Positions 63,674-64,000 of a DNA stretch of 64,000 nucleotides are shown here, in pieces (within the stretch, counting starts at the first letter, position 1; the number at the start of each line of letters is the position of its first letter). The stretch spans positions 124,001 to 188,000 of the forward strand of contig NZ_FOXU01000002.1 of assembly GCF_900115805.1 (NCBI RefSeq). The letters run 5' to 3'. This stretch comes from Psychrobacillus psychrotolerans (GTDB taxonomy: Bacteria; Bacillota; Bacilli; Bacillales_A; Planococcaceae). The notes below the pieces were generated by a model. The model ran no database searches. It was not told the origin of the DNA and worked only from the letters and a program-made list of their open reading frames with translations. The translations under genes and the position numbers were made by a program.

Positions 63674-63722
63674 AAAAAAGGCATCCATATACCGAAAAGC
63701 CGGTGATGGAATTGCCTCTTTC
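63674..63722. terminator. Terminator upstream of yhbH
   Basis: AAAGGCATCCAT...CCG pairs with CGG...ATGGAATTGCCTCTTT with two small bulges. On the minus strand it would end a gene lying beyond 64000, which explains why yhbH has its own promoter. Confidence 0.65.
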
Positions 63723-63783
63723 AAAAGATAAGAAATTGGGTAGAAGACGTCCGATTCTTTAATAACAGCAACGTAGATATGCC

Positions 63784-63910
63784 GTTGATTTCTGCTCCGA
63801 GCGGACGCTTTCCGTGGGCACGACTTCAGCCGCTTCCCTCGCTTACGCTCAGTCCAGGGTCTTCAGCTCGCGCTGTCCCACTGGAGTCGCCGCTCTGCGC
63901 TCCAATCAAC
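63784..63910 (+). repeat. Dispersed intergenic repeat, copy 3, with terminal inverted repeats
   Basis: Blocks in order: GACGCTTTCCGTGGGCACG, GGGTCTTCAGCTCGCGCTG, TCCCACTGGAGTCGCCG. GTTGATT at 63784-63790 and AATCAAC at 63904-63910 form terminal inverted repeats around a GC-rich 127-bp element. It has no coding capacity. It shares its block order with the copies at 38.4 and 57.4 kb. Confidence 0.8.
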
Positions 63911-64000
63911 TACGTCCACTTTATATAATAGGATAGTTCGATATAAAACCACCTATATATATGTTTTCGCTTCAAATAAGTAAGGATAAAATGGACTCAG

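Overview
The window is AT-rich chromosomal DNA from a low-GC, endospore-forming Gram-positive bacterium of the order Bacillales. The sporulation genes spoVR and yhbH, a YjcZ-type small protein, SigB-type stress promoters, CcpA cre sites, a T-box leader and strong AGGAGG ribosome sites all point there. The gene mix and a dispersed intergenic repeat fit the Planococcaceae (Psychrobacillus, Lysinibacillus, Sporosarcina type), but that placement is inference. I saw no rRNA, tRNA, prophage, intact insertion sequence or CRISPR array.

Layout. 0-10 kb: an MMPL/RND-type exporter cut by the window edge, with its TetR regulator; an SDR dehydrogenase behind a long palindrome; a PBP4-type D,D-carboxypeptidase; a PadR/HAAS membrane pair; an erythromycin-esterase-like protein; a T-box-controlled MFS transporter; a VTT (DedA-like) membrane protein and a phosphoesterase. 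10-14.4 kb: a flavin reductase, a SigB-controlled YflT protein, and an adaptive-response operon (PEP-mutase-like gene, adaA, alkA, ogt) with two Ada-box-like sites in front of its first gene. 14.5-19 kb: a catabolic operon (MatC/SLC13 carrier, DUF6282 hydrolase, cupin, HpcH/HpaI aldolase) with a cre site and a divergent Crp/Fnr regulator. 19.4-24.8 kb: topB followed by a 42-bp tandem repeat, a P1 peptidase and 5'-nucleotidase pair, and TspO.

25-30 kb holds the most interesting locus. A cupin-XRE regulator that appears to start at AUU is followed by a 51-bp perfect palindrome. Behind it lie a class II (degradative-type) HMG-CoA reductase, a small two-helix membrane protein, a TctA-family permease and HMG-CoA lyase. 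Together they look like a self-contained mevalonate uptake and degradation operon, converting mevalonate through HMG-CoA to acetyl-CoA and acetoacetate.

30-44 kb: a very large secreted nuclease/phosphatase, DUF1028, an MBL hydrolase, a DEDDh exonuclease with BRCT, and a group of small stress proteins with SigB-type promoters, then a chemoreceptor and a SEC-C protein. 44.2-51.6 kb: a complete mannitol PTS operon, mtlA-mtlR-mtlF-mtlD, that also carries ptsH and ptsI, under two cre sites. 51.8-64 kb: EcsC, a general-stress FMN-type protein, patatin lipase, threonine aldolase, a C26 amidotransferase, a SigB-type SDR, YjcZ, an HxlR-controlled aldo/keto reductase and MFS pair, and the spoVR-yhbH sporulation pair.

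Three copies of a dispersed intergenic repeat lie near 38.4, 57.5 and 63.85 kb.
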